DNA of 21,533 nucleotides, from positions 1-21,533 of the forward strand of contig SLKW01000083.1 of the NCBI GenBank assembly GCA_007134405.1, given 5' to 3'. Below the pieces are notes generated by a model, which saw only the letters and a program-made list of their open reading frames with translations, did not search any database and was not told where the DNA came from. A program made the position numbers and the translations under genes. Every line of letters starts with the position of its first letter. Position 1 is the stretch's first letter. Positions 7,892-15,560 of this stretch are shown here, piece by piece. Source of the stretch: Paracoccaceae bacterium. Its GTDB lineage: Bacteria > Pseudomonadota > Alphaproteobacteria > Rhodobacterales > Rhodobacteraceae.

Positions 7892-8049
7892 CCAAAACCA
7901 ACAAAACAAGGCGATCCGCCCCATTCCCCCGTGGCCGCGACCGACGCGCCGGCACGCCCCGTCAAGGTTTCATCAACACTCGCGCCGACCCGCCGGATCG
8001 GCCCGCTGCACGGTTTTCATGGGTGACGCTGTCGCGCGCGAAATCCGGC

Positions 8050-9429
8050 TTACCCCGCCTCGCGCCCGATTGCCTCCAGCGAATTCAGGAAGCTCTGCCG
8101 CCAGACCGAAATGTCATGGTCGCTCACCTCGTCCATGAGCACTTTCCAGCGCTCGATCCGCTCTTCCTTGGACATTTCCAGTGCCCGGCGGATCGCATCG
8201 GCCATGCCGCCCACGTCATGCGGATTGACCTGCATCGCGGTCTCCATCCGCTCCGCCGCACCGGCGAATTCCGACAGGACCAGCACACCCGGGTCCTCGG
8301 GATCCTGCGCGGCCACATATTCCTTTGCCACAAGGTTCATTCCATCGTGGAGCGGCGTCACCAGACCCACCCGCGCAAGCCGGAACAGCCCCGACAACAC
8401 CTCGCGCGAATAACTGCGCGCCAGATACCGGATCGGCGTCCAGTCCAGGTCGGAATAGTCGCCGTTGACCCGCCCGGTCAGCCGATCGAGTTCCTCGCGC
8501 AGGTCCCGGTACGCCTCGACCGACTCGCGCGACGGCGGCGCGATCTGCAGCAGCGTCACCCGCCCGCGCAGGCCTTCGTTGTCGTCCAGAAGCCGCCCGA
8601 AGGCCGCCAGGCGCTGCGGCAGGCCCTTGGAATAATCCATCCGGTCGACCCCGATGACCAGCGCGCGATTCTCGATGATCCGCCCCAGCCGGCAGGCCGC
8701 ATCGCGCGCCTCGTCGCTTTCGGCCATGCGCGCCACCTCGTCGGGCTCGATCCCGATGGGAAAGGCCGCGGCCCGGATGACATGGTCGAAGACCTTGATG
8801 CGGCCATCCTCCAGAACCTCGGCGCCGTGCTCCTCGACCAGGTAGCGGGTGAAGTTGCCAACGTCGCGCGCGGTCTGAAAGCCCAGCAAATTAAAGGCCG
8901 CCATGCCCCGCGCAAGCCGGTGGTGCTGTGGCAGGGCCGCGAAAACCTCGGGCGCGGGAAAGGGCACGTGCAGGAAAAACCCGATCGTCCCGCGCCAGCC
9001 ATTGGCGCGCAACTCATCGCCCAGAAGCAGGAAGTGATAGTCGTGCACCCAGACCAGATCTTCCGGGCGCAGCAACTGATAAAGCAGCCGACCGAAGCGC
9101 CGATTGACCGCCGCATAGACGTCGTAGGCGGCATCGTCGAACACCGCCAGATCGACGCGATAGTGCAGAACCGGCCAGAGCGCGCGATTGGCAAAATCGA
9201 GGTAGTAGCCCTGATGCTCCACCGGGGTCAGATCGGCCAGCGCGTAATCGACATTGCCATCGACGAACATGCGTATGCCACGGGTCTCGCGCGGCACGAT
9301 CTCGCCCGACCAGCCGAACCAGACCCCGCCGCGTTCCGCGAGCGCATCGCCCACGGCGACGGCAAGCCCCCCGGCGCGTTCCTCGCCCGGTGTGGCAGTT
9401 CGGTTCGATGCTACGATCAGCCGGCTCAT
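8050..9429 (-). CDS. otsA: Alpha,alpha-trehalose-6-phosphate synthase
   Basis: A cytoplasmic GT20-family glycosyltransferase making trehalose-6-phosphate from UDP-glucose and glucose-6-phosphate, the first step of trehalose synthesis for osmotic and desiccation tolerance. The 459-residue length is typical. Substrate-binding landmarks are in place: MSRLIVASNR with the GGLAVAV loop (20-26), W40, LWPVLHY (84-90), HDYHFLL (129-135), FFLHVPFP (151-158), DRMDYSKGLPQR (262-273) and PLHDGMNLVAKEYVA (359-373, with D362 and E370). A strong purine-rich ribosome binding site (GGGGGGACAGG) precedes ATG 9429. No trehalose-phosphate phosphatase (otsB) is adjacent on either side, so the second step must be encoded elsewhere. 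A candidate EcfG-type stress promoter lies about 80-110 bases upstream of the start. The downstream neighbour is the long intergenic region. Confidence 0.96.
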   Translation of the reverse strand: MSRLIVASNRTATPGEERAGGLAVAVGDALAERGGVWFGWSGEIVPRETRGIRMFVDGNVDYALADLTPVEHQGYYLDFANRALWPVLHYRVDLAVFDDAAYDVYAAVNRRFGRLLYQLLRPEDLVWVHDYHFLLLGDELRANGWRGTIGFFLHVPFPAPEVFAALPQHHRLARGMAAFNLLGFQTARDVGNFTRYLVEEHGAEVLEDGRIKVFDHVIRAAAFPIGIEPDEVARMAESDEARDAACRLGRIIENRALVIGVDRMDYSKGLPQRLAAFGRLLDDNEGLRGRVTLLQIAPPSRESVEAYRDLREELDRLTGRVNGDYSDLDWTPIRYLARSYSREVLSGLFRLARVGLVTPLHDGMNLVAKEYVAAQDPEDPGVLVLSEFAGAAERMETAMQVNPHDVGGMADAIRRALEMSKEERIERWKVLMDEVSDHDISVWRQSFLNSLEAIGREAG

Positions 9430-9512
9430 CCTGTCCCCCCTCGTGGTTCATTGCCATGCCGCACGCCAAGGGGTGGGGCACGATGCCCAGGCAAAGGCCA
9501 GGCGTCCGTTAT

Positions 9513-9538
9513 GAACCCTAATCTACAAACACCGTTCC
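9513..9538 (-). promoter_or_regulatory. Candidate EcfG-type general stress promoter of otsA
   Basis: On the minus strand GGAAC (9534-9538) is followed after 16 bases by GGTTC (9513-9517). The alphaproteobacterial general-stress sigma factor EcfG recognises about GGAAC-N16/17-cGTT, so only the first -10 base differs. Transcription would start near 9505, about 75 bases before the otsA start. otsA is a known EcfG/RpoE2-class target in several alphaproteobacteria. The match comes from reading by eye. Confidence 0.5.
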
Positions 9539-9590
9539 ATCGCGCCAACCCTGCGCGACTCGAAATCGGCTCCCGCCAAGTGGGCAAGCG

Positions 9591-9603
9591 CGCACTTCGT
9601 GCG
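9591..9603 (-). terminator. Small hairpin after btuD
   Basis: Read on the minus strand, CGCAC-GAA-GTGCG forms a 5-bp stem with a three-base loop starting three bases after the btuD stop codon. No T-run follows. It is a weak candidate for the end of the B12 operon. Confidence 0.25.
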
Positions 9604-9606
9604 TCT

Positions 9607-10365
9607 TTACCGGATCACGCCCAGCGGCTGGAAAATCGGCCCGTCCGAACCCTGCACGAAATGCGCGCTGATGTGGAACACCCGCGCCAGAAGGTCGGGC
9701 GTCAGCACCGCGTCGGGTCGCCCGTCGGCAGCGATACGCCCGCGGTCGAGCACGATCACCCGCGAGCAATGCCGTACCGCCAGGCCCAGGTCGTGGAGCG
9801 AGGCGATCACCGCCCTGCCTTCGCGCGCGGTCGCCGCAAAAAGCTCCATCAGCCCGATCTGGCTTGCCGGATCGAGTCCCGCCGTCGGTTCGTCCGCCAT
9901 CAGAAGCGGCGTCTGCTGTGCCAGTGCCCGGGCGATCAGCACCCGCGCCTGCTCGCCTCCCGACAGTTGCGTCGCGATGCGCGTGCGAAACCCGTCCAGC
10001 CCCATGCGCGCGATGGCAGCGTCGATTGCGTCGCGGTCCGCCGGCCCCGGGCTCTGGCCGGGCGCGAGGTGCGGCGCACGGCCCAAGGTGATGACGGTCT
10101 CCACGTCGACCGGCCAGGCGATCTCGCGCGCCTGCGGCAGCCAGGCGACGGCTCGGGCGCGGGCGCGGCGGTCGAGCATGGCCAGGTTCGCCTCTCCCCG
10201 CGCCGGCATCAGGCCAAGGGCTGCGCGCATCAGCGTCGTCTTGCCGGCGCCGTTGGGGCCGAGAAGCCCGACGAACTCACCCGCCGCAACGGAAAGCGAG
10301 ATGTCGTGGAGCACGTCGCAAGGTCCGCGCGCGGCATAGAGGTGCGCAAGCGACAGGAGTGCCAT
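9607..10365 (-). CDS. btuD: Cobalamin ABC transporter ATP-binding protein
   Basis: The cytoplasmic ATPase of the BtuCD-F vitamin B12 importer, 252 residues. All ABC motifs are present: Walker A GPNGAGKTT (36-44), Q-loop in WLPQAREI (about 75-82), signature LSGGEQ (134-139), Walker B LLMADEP with the catalytic Glu (154-160), D-loop AGLD and switch His191. The family (FecCD-type importer ATPases) also serves haem and siderophores. The cobalamin assignment comes from the operon: a B12 riboswitch, a BtuB-like receptor and a BtuF-like binding protein. Its ATG shares one base with the btuC stop (TGATG at 10363-10367), so translation is coupled. It is the last gene of the operon. Confidence 0.9.
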   Translation of the reverse strand: MALLSLAHLYAARGPCDVLHDISLSVAAGEFVGLLGPNGAGKTTLMRAALGLMPARGEANLAMLDRRARARAVAWLPQAREIAWPVDVETVITLGRAPHLAPGQSPGPADRDAIDAAIARMGLDGFRTRIATQLSGGEQARVLIARALAQQTPLLMADEPTAGLDPASQIGLMELFAATAREGRAVIASLHDLGLAVRHCSRVIVLDRGRIAADGRPDAVLTPDLLARVFHISAHFVQGSDGPIFQPLGVIR

Positions 10366-11354
10366 CAGAGCCCCTCGCGTCGGGTTCGGTAGATCAGGTG
10401 CAGGAAGAGCGGCGCGCCGACCAGCGCCGTCAGCACGCCCAGCTTCAGGTCGCGCTCAGGCAGGACCAGCCGCACGGCGATGTCGGCGGCCAGAAGCATC
10501 GCCGCGCCCCCCAACGCCGAGGCGGCCAGGAGGCGCGACGGCCGCGCGCCGACGAAGGGGCGCAGGATATGCGGCACGACCAGCCCGACAAAGCCGATCG
10601 CGCCCGCCACCGCCGTGCCCGCGCCCACGACGCAGGCTGTCCCGCCAATCAGCATCAGCCGCAGCCGCGTGAGCGAGACGCCCAGCGTGGCCGCCGCATC
10701 CTCGCCCAAGGTGAGCGCGTCGAGCCCCCGCCCGAGCGTGGCGAGCAGCGCCCAGCCGACCGCCATGAACGGCAGCGCCAGCCAGACATGCACCATCGAC
10801 CGGTCAGCCAGCGAGCCCATCATCCAGAACACGATCTCGGCCGCGGCGAAGGGGTTGGGCGAGAGGTTCAACACCAGCGAGGTCAGCGCGCCGGCCATCG
10901 CCGAAACCGCGATGCCCGCCAGGATCAGCGTGATCGACCCGCCCGTGCGCCCGGCCAGCGCCAGGATCAGCCCGACCGCCACCACCGCTCCCGCCAGCGC
11001 CGCCAGGGGCAGCGCCAGCGCGAAGGCGGCGGCAAGCCCGGTATGCAGCGCCAGCACCGCCCCCAACGCGGCCGAGCCCGAAATGCCGATCAGCCCCGGC
11101 TCGGCCAGCGGATTGCGAAGATAGCCCTGCATCGCGGCCCCCGCCAGGCCCAGCGAGGCGCCGATCATCACCGCAAGCAGCGCCCGCGGAAGGCGGATCT
11201 CGCGCATGACCAACGTCTCCGCCAGCCCCTCGCCCCGCACCAGCGCCGCAAGCGCGCGCGCAGGCGCGATCCCGGCCGGCCCGACCAGCAATGAGCCCGC
11301 GAAAAGCGCCACCACAAGAAGCGCAAGTCCCGCCAGCAGCAGGGGAAAGCGCAT
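10365..11354 (-). CDS. btuC: Cobalamin ABC transporter permease
   Basis: An inner-membrane permease of the FecCD/BtuC family, 329 residues, with about ten hydrophobic segments. Landmarks are the N-terminal helix (LLLAGLALLVVALFAGSLLVG), RLPRALLAVMIGASLGLAGAAMQGYLRNPLAEPGLIGISGSAALGAV (the hallmark of the family) and GAIGFVGLVVPHILRPFVGARPSRLLAASALGGA, which contains the loop that contacts the ATPase. The C-terminus GAPLFLHLIYRTRREGL is also typical. It dimerises and, with BtuD, forms the translocation pore. ATG at 11354 shares a base with the btuF stop, and its own stop overlaps the btuD start. Substrate identity rests on context rather than on residues in this protein. Confidence 0.92.
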   Translation of the reverse strand: MRFPLLLAGLALLVVALFAGSLLVGPAGIAPARALAALVRGEGLAETLVMREIRLPRALLAVMIGASLGLAGAAMQGYLRNPLAEPGLIGISGSAALGAVLALHTGLAAAFALALPLAALAGAVVAVGLILALAGRTGGSITLILAGIAVSAMAGALTSLVLNLSPNPFAAAEIVFWMMGSLADRSMVHVWLALPFMAVGWALLATLGRGLDALTLGEDAAATLGVSLTRLRLMLIGGTACVVGAGTAVAGAIGFVGLVVPHILRPFVGARPSRLLAASALGGAAMLLAADIAVRLVLPERDLKLGVLTALVGAPLFLHLIYRTRREGL

Positions 11355-12187
11355 CAGCGCACCTCGGCGTGCAGCGACACCAGCCGCGCGAGCGCGCTCA
11401 GCACATGCGGCGTGCCGCAGACCCAGTCGGCATCCGACACGCCCGAGGCGCGTCGCGCGCGCAGGGTCTGCATGGCCGGGTGATCAAGAACCGCCTCGGC
11501 CCGGCTCGCGCCCGGATATCGCTGGCCGGTGATGACCAGATCGGGGGCGAGCATCAGGATCCGCTCCATCGCCAGCGTACCGCCGCCGCTGATCCCCTCC
11601 TCGGCGGCGATGTTGACGAAACCGGCCAGGCCGAGGATTTCGTCGGCGAGGGTTCCGGCACCCGAAGTGTAGTTGTTGGCGTAGTGCAGAACCGCGCGCG
11701 GCCGCGTGCCGGGCTCGGGGGTGAGCCGGGCAAGGCCGGCCTCGAACTCCGCGATCAGCGCCTCGGCCGCGCTTTCGCGCCCAAGCCATGCGCCCATCTG
11801 CGCAATCGTCCCCGGTATATCCGCAAGCCGCCCGGCAACCGGCAGCTCGCGCACCTCAACCCCCAGTCGGCGCAGCAGATCGACCGTGTAGCGCGAGGTA
11901 TAGGGACCGGCCAGCACCAGGTCGGGCTGCAGCGCATGCACGTCCTCGGCCTGGCCGCGGTTCAGGTGGAACCCCGCGGCCTCTTCGGCCAACGGCGAGA
12001 CGCGCGGATCGGCGGCGACATGGCTGACCGAGACCAGCTGCCCCGGCGCCGCGAGCATCATCGCCAACTGGTCGGTGCACAGGTTGATCGAGACCACCCG
12101 CTCGGGCGGCCCCGCAGACGCCGCCGCGGCGCAAAAAAGCGCCACGGCGAACGCCGCCAGATCAGAAGCGCGCCGCAACACCGGCAT
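11354..12187 (-). CDS. btuF: Periplasmic cobalamin-binding protein
   Basis: The solute-binding component that delivers B12 from the periplasm to BtuCD, 277 residues in the chosen frame. A signal peptide is visible (MPVLRRASDLAAFAVALFCAAAASA, cleaved near GPP). The mature protein begins ERVVSINLCTDQLAMMLAAPGQLVSVSH, standard for the BtuF/FhuD (helical-backbone cluster A) family. It continues with LQPDLVLAGPYTSR and ends with CGTPHVLSALARLVSL. I chose ATG 12187 because it places the signal peptide at the N-terminus. This start lies inside the last 26 bases of btuB, indicating coupling. Upstream in-frame ATGs (12211, 12268) would put a hydrophilic leader before the signal peptide. Confidence 0.88.
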   Translation of the reverse strand: MPVLRRASDLAAFAVALFCAAAASAGPPERVVSINLCTDQLAMMLAAPGQLVSVSHVAADPRVSPLAEEAAGFHLNRGQAEDVHALQPDLVLAGPYTSRYTVDLLRRLGVEVRELPVAGRLADIPGTIAQMGAWLGRESAAEALIAEFEAGLARLTPEPGTRPRAVLHYANNYTSGAGTLADEILGLAGFVNIAAEEGISGGGTLAMERILMLAPDLVITGQRYPGASRAEAVLDHPAMQTLRARRASGVSDADWVCGTPHVLSALARLVSLHAEVR

Positions 12188-14048
12188 AGACCGACCGCCC
12201 CGCCGTGCCATAGCCAGCGACCGTCTGATACTGCCGGTCGAAGACGTTTTCGACACGCAGGAAGACATCCGCGCGTTCGGTCACGGCGTAACGCACGCTC
12301 GCGTTGACGACCGTATAGGAGGGAAGCGGCATCGCGCCGTTGCGATCCAGCCGATCCGCCACGTATTGCAGAACCCCATTCGCATTCCAGCGCGGCGCGA
12401 ATTCGGTGCTGGCGCTCAGCGACAGGTCGTGCCGGGGCACCCGCCCGATGCGCAGGCCGGACTGCGGACCGCCGGTGATGACGGCGTCGGTATAGGTATA
12501 GGCCGCGGCAATCTCGCTCCGCGCGCCCAGCGGCGTGGCGAATTCCAGCTCCGCACCCCGGCGCCGGGTGCGTTCGAGGTTTTCGGAGACGAAACTCTGG
12601 GGATTGAACGTGATCTCGTTCCGCGCGGCGAGGTAGTAGAGCGTTCCGGACAGCCGCGCGGCGCCGAACGCGTAGTCGGCCCCGATCTCGGCGCTGCGGC
12701 TCCTCTCCGGTTCCAGCGCCGGATTGCCAAAGGCGCCAAAGCGTTCGGGGATGGATGGGACGCGGTAGCCCGTCGAGGCGGCCGCCCGCAGCGTCAGTTG
12801 CGTGGTCGGGTTCCAGGCAACGGCTGCTCGCCCCGTCGTCTGCCCGCCGAAGACCGAATGCCGGTCATGCCTGACGATTGCCGAAAGATCGAGCGCATCC
12901 TGCGGGCGGACCAGGGCCTCGGCATAGACGCCCCAATTCCTTTCGCGGATCTCGATCTCGGTGGTCGTGCCGCTGTCTCGCTCGATAAGCACGCGCTCGC
13001 GTTCGAAGTCGAGCCCGTAGTTGAGCGTGAGTGCCGGCCCGAACGGGCTCGATCCGATGTAACTTGCCCCCGTTCGGCGGCTGCGGAAATCGTCGATCTG
13101 GGGATCGCCCATGAAGTTCACGAAATCGTCCTGCCGGTTCAGCCTGTAGCCGGTCAGGTCGAAGACGTGGCGATGCTCACCCAGTTCGTACTCGGCAAAG
13201 ATGCGTCCGCCAAACTCGCGGCGACGCTCGACATTGTCGGCATCGACCGGCCCGAAATCGCCGATCGCGGGGTTGAAGCCGAACCCGTCGTACTCGGCCC
13301 GAGACCGCTGCGCGAAGGCCGAGAGCCCAAGGGTCAGCGCGTCGGTCACCCGGTGCCGACCGCTGACGCTCAGCCGGGTGGCGCGGAACCCGTCGGGCTC
13401 GGTCGCGCCCTCGGCCTCGTCGGACGCCGAGAATCCGCGCGTCTGGACCCGCGCCGCGTTGAAGGCAAGCTCGCCCCGTTCAGACGCCTGGGCGAAACCG
13501 TAGCCAAGGTTGAGCGTCCGGTAGCTGCCGGCTTCCATGAAGACGCGCTGGCTGGTGCCGGGTTCGGTTGCGCCGCGCGTGGTGATATTGACCACGCCGC
13601 CGACCGCCGCACTGCCGAAGCGCGCCGATTGCGAGCCGCGCAGCACCTCGATCCGACCGATATCGGCGGTGGTCAGCGTGCCGAACGCAAAGGCCGCATT
13701 GGCCGACGACGGATCGTTGACGCGGACGCCATCGATGAAGACCGCAGTATAGCGCGGATGCGCGCCACGGATGCGCACGTCGCTCACCGTGCCGATCGGC
13801 CCGGTCTGGACGACGTTCACGCCCGGCAGTCGCGACAGAAAGGACGACAGCTGGATATCGCCGGCGGCGGCAAGATCCTCTTCCGTGATGACGGTCACGT
13901 TCGCACCGGTGCTCTCTGTCGCCATCGCCGTCAAGCCGTAGGAAAGCACCGTGATCCTGCCCAGATCGACGGACTGCGCCTGGGCGGGGAAAGCGGCCAG
14001 CACGGCAAGGCCGGCCAGGGCGGGGGAAAGGATTCGAATCGGAGGCAT
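12162..14048 (-). CDS. btuB: TonB-dependent cobalamin receptor
   Basis: An outer-membrane beta-barrel that imports vitamin B12 using TonB energy, 628 residues, close to E. coli BtuB. A signal peptide (MPPIRILSPALAGLAVLAAFPAQAQS) is followed by a TonB-box-like stretch (GRITVLSYG). The plug domain comes next (GANVTVITEEDLAAAGDIQLSSFLSRLPGVNVVQTGPIG, VRIRGAHPRYTAVFIDGVRVNDPS, IEVLRGSQSARFGSAAVGGVVNITTR). The rest is a barrel ending in VYAGVAARF, whose final Phe is the usual barrel-assembly signal. ATG 14048 is assigned by the signal peptide. An in-frame ATG at 14060 would add four residues and cannot be excluded. The cobalamin riboswitch upstream makes B12 the very likely substrate. Expression should fall when cobalamin is abundant. 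Confidence 0.93.
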   Translation of the reverse strand: MPPIRILSPALAGLAVLAAFPAQAQSVDLGRITVLSYGLTAMATESTGANVTVITEEDLAAAGDIQLSSFLSRLPGVNVVQTGPIGTVSDVRIRGAHPRYTAVFIDGVRVNDPSSANAAFAFGTLTTADIGRIEVLRGSQSARFGSAAVGGVVNITTRGATEPGTSQRVFMEAGSYRTLNLGYGFAQASERGELAFNAARVQTRGFSASDEAEGATEPDGFRATRLSVSGRHRVTDALTLGLSAFAQRSRAEYDGFGFNPAIGDFGPVDADNVERRREFGGRIFAEYELGEHRHVFDLTGYRLNRQDDFVNFMGDPQIDDFRSRRTGASYIGSSPFGPALTLNYGLDFERERVLIERDSGTTTEIEIRERNWGVYAEALVRPQDALDLSAIVRHDRHSVFGGQTTGRAAVAWNPTTQLTLRAAASTGYRVPSIPERFGAFGNPALEPERSRSAEIGADYAFGAARLSGTLYYLAARNEITFNPQSFVSENLERTRRRGAELEFATPLGARSEIAAAYTYTDAVITGGPQSGLRIGRVPRHDLSLSASTEFAPRWNANGVLQYVADRLDRNGAMPLPSYTVVNASVRYAVTERADVFLRVENVFDRQYQTVAGYGTAGRSVYAGVAARF

Positions 14049-14069
14049 GTCTGTGACCATCCCGAAAGT

Positions 14070-14083
14070 CGGCGCAAGCGCCG
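14070..14083 (-). promoter_or_regulatory. Hairpin just before the btuB start
   Basis: CGGCG and CGCCG close a CTTG tetraloop on the minus strand, ending 10 bases before the alternative start at 14060 and 22 before 14048. It may form part of the translation-control region of the riboswitch leader. Confidence 0.3.
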
Positions 14084-14094
14084 CGTGACGACAT

Positions 14095-14119
14095 GTCTGG
14101 GAGGCACTCCTCCGCAGAC
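14095..14119 (-). promoter_or_regulatory. Stem-loop with a buried GGAGG in the btuB leader
   Basis: On the minus strand GTCTG-C-GGAGG pairs with CCTCC-CAGAC around an AGTG loop, a ten-pair stem with one bulged base. It lies between the cobalamin aptamer and the btuB start and hides a Shine-Dalgarno-like GGAGG. It is the most stable local structure in the presumed expression platform. Confidence 0.45.
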
Positions 14120-14186
14120 GGTGGGGCATCACCTCTACGGACGGACCGTTGCCCCGGCGCCCTCCGCGCCCGGTCAGGGTGATTGC

Positions 14187-14336
14187 TGCGGCAGGTCTCC
14201 TGACTTGCGGGTCGTAGCTTTGCCGGGCCTTCCCATGGCTGGCGCCACAGTGGCATGTGCCGGCATCGCTCACCGCTCACAGTTGCGGGGGCAGTCGCGG
14301 AATTGACCCTGAGGCCGCACCACGTTCCCTTTTAAC
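14187..14336 (-). ncRNA. Cobalamin (adenosylcobalamin) riboswitch
   Basis: The minus strand carries the conserved cobalamin aptamer in order: AAAAGGGAACGTGGTG, then CTGCCCCCGCAACTGTGAGCGG, then the GCCACTG element, then GGGAAGGC, and finally the B12 box region GACCCGCAAGTCAGGAGACCTGCC. Spacing and order match the known class-I fold. It precedes the btuB gene of a btuBFCD operon, the typical setting, and normally represses when cobalamin binds. The approximate ends are set by the outermost conserved motifs. The roughly 140-base stretch from here to the btuB start would hold the expression platform. Confidence 0.96.
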
Positions 14337-14355
14337 CGGGCGGCGAACCGCCCGG
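14336..14355 (-). terminator. Perfect 8-bp hairpin with TTCG loop upstream of the riboswitch
   Basis: On the minus strand CCGGGCGG-TTCG-CCGCCCGG is a perfect stem with a tetraloop, followed by TTAAAA. It sits 81 bases after the stop of mrpG, so it could terminate the Mrp transcript. It also abuts the 5' edge of the B12 aptamer. Its 3' arm is complementary to a segment just after the aptamer (14167-14173), so it may influence riboswitch closure instead. Confidence 0.45.
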
Positions 14356-14390
14356 ACCGAAGCAAGAGATGGCATAGGGCAAGCCCCCGC

Positions 14391-14410
14391 ACGACACAAG
14401 CATTTGTCGT
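14391..14410. repeat. Inverted repeat, candidate operator
   Basis: ACGACA (14391-14396) and TGTCGT (14405-14410) are perfect arms around an eight-base centre, between mrpG and the B12 riboswitch. On the minus strand a weak promoter-like pair, TTGTGT then TATGCC 17 bases on, begins within it. This fits an operator for btuB, though no known regulator consensus is recognised. Confidence 0.3.
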
Positions 14411-14436
14411 ATCGGGGCGCCCGGCTCGGGGAAATT

Positions 14437-14766
14437 TTATCTGGGATCGGTGACCAGCTTGCCGCTGTCCTTGGGGTCCGCTTCGCGCTGCCGCTCGGTC
14501 CGGGCATAGGCGCGGCCGATCATATGCGCGGCGATCGGTGCGGTCAGAAGCAGAAACAGCGACGTCGCGATCACCTTGCTGACCACAGCAGCCGAGCCCA
14601 CGAAAATCGCAAGCCCCACCAGGATCAACAGGCTGCCCAGCGTGCCGGCCTTGGTCGAGGCATGCATCCGGGTCAGAAGATCAGGCAAGCGCACGATGCC
14701 GATGGCCGCAATCAGGACGAACCCGCCGCCGCCGAGAAGAAAAAGCCCCACGAGCACGTCAAGCAT
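14437..14766 (-). CDS. mrpG: Mrp Na+(K+)/H+ antiporter subunit G
   Basis: A small inner-membrane subunit of the Mrp (Mnh/Sha) cation/proton antiporter, 109 residues. Three hydrophobic segments are visible: MLDVLVGLFLLGGGGFVLIAAIGIV, then TLGSLLILVGLAIFVGS, then VISTSL-like KVIATSLFLLLTAPIAAHMIGRA. The middle GIVRLPDLLTRMHASTKAGTLG is the signature of the MnhG/PhaG/YufB family. A polar tail follows. I chose ATG 14766 because AAGGAGG lies exactly six bases upstream. The ATG at 14772 directly abuts that ribosome binding site and is too close. The start overlaps the mrpF stop by eight bases. It is the last gene of the operon. Confidence 0.92.
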   Translation of the reverse strand: MLDVLVGLFLLGGGGFVLIAAIGIVRLPDLLTRMHASTKAGTLGSLLILVGLAIFVGSAAVVSKVIATSLFLLLTAPIAAHMIGRAYARTERQREADPKDSGKLVTDPR

Positions 14767-15088
14767 CGTCATCCTCCTTGCGCCGCGTGCCGCCCTTCTG
14801 GTCCTCGTCCTGTTCGAACCGTCGCTCGGTATAGCGCGCCAGCGCCACGGTGGCGAGAAATCCGACCAGCGCCAGCACGATCGCCACGTCGAGGAACGAC
14901 GGGTCGTCGACCGCCACCGCATAGACCCCGCAGAAGGCGATGATGGTGATCGTCATCATGTCGAGCGCGACGACCCGGTCGGCCAGGCTGGGCCCGATGG
15001 CCAGCCGGACGAAAGCCACGGCGAGACCGAGAAGGATCATGATGAGCGCGATGTTGATGGAAAGCGCTAGAAAGCCCGCTGCCGTCAT
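14759..15088 (-). CDS. mrpF: Mrp Na+(K+)/H+ antiporter subunit F
   Basis: A 109-residue inner-membrane subunit with three predicted helices. The first is SINIALIMILLGLAVAFVRLAIG. The second lies in LDMMTITIIAFCGVYAV, and the third in FLDVAIVLALVGFLATVALARY. The segment RLAIGPSLADRVVALDMM is the MnhF/PhaF signature. The C-terminus is highly charged (ERRFEQDEDQKGGTRRKEDDDA). In the Mrp complex the small subunits E, F and G pack beside the MrpA/D modules and are needed for assembly and transport. Its ATG overlaps the mrpE stop by four bases and its stop overlaps the mrpG start. Confidence 0.93.
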   Translation of the reverse strand: MTAAGFLALSINIALIMILLGLAVAFVRLAIGPSLADRVVALDMMTITIIAFCGVYAVAVDDPSFLDVAIVLALVGFLATVALARYTERRFEQDEDQKGGTRRKEDDDA

Positions 15089-15560
15089 TTCTCGAACACC
15101 TCCGCGACCAGCCGCTCCATCCCGTTCTTCAGCTCGGCTACCACCGCCGCGTGGTCATCCGCGAACATCGCATGGACCAGAAGCGTGCTGCGGTCGGGCG
15201 TCACGTCCACGCTCAGCGTCCCGGGGGTGAGCGAGATGAGATTCGTGAGAAGCAGGATCTCAAGATCGCTCTGCACGTCGAGCGGCACTTCGACGAGCGC
15301 GGGCTTGTTGCGCGGATAGGGGCGGATCACATCCCAGGCGACGCGCAGCGACGACAGCAAGAGTTCGTAGAGGAAGTAGAGCGCCAGCCGCGCGATCCGG
15401 TAGCTGCGCACGAAATAAAGCCGCTCGATCCCCGTCAGGGGCGCCGACAGCCAGAGCGCGAAGAACCCCAGCACCGCGCCGGTCATCAGCGAGGCCAGAG
15501 AGAACTCGCCCGTCATCGCGGCCCAGGCGAAGGCAAGGATCACGTTGATGACGAAGGCGT

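Larger units (their letters stand above)
7452..8049. other. Long intergenic region without a recognisable gene
   Basis: About 600 bases lie between the converging ends of transketolase and otsA. Open frames exist on both strands (7473-7853 minus, 7742-8026 plus). Their products are low-complexity, Arg/Pro-rich, have no ribosome binding site and match no family I know, so I call none of them. The left part (7452-7670) is GC-rich and full of inverted and direct repeats. The right part (about 7740-7920) is richer in A/T and carries a phased CATACG array. From 7920 to 8049 I see nothing distinctive. Confidence 0.6.

Noticed and set aside
7672..10392. Plus-strand open frame of about 900 codons across otsA and btuD
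   Set aside because: Both minus-strand genes have all family motifs. The antisense product is compositionally aberrant.
12075..14306. Long plus-strand open frame across btuB
   Set aside because: It is antisense to a well-supported receptor gene and the riboswitch, and its product looks like no protein family.
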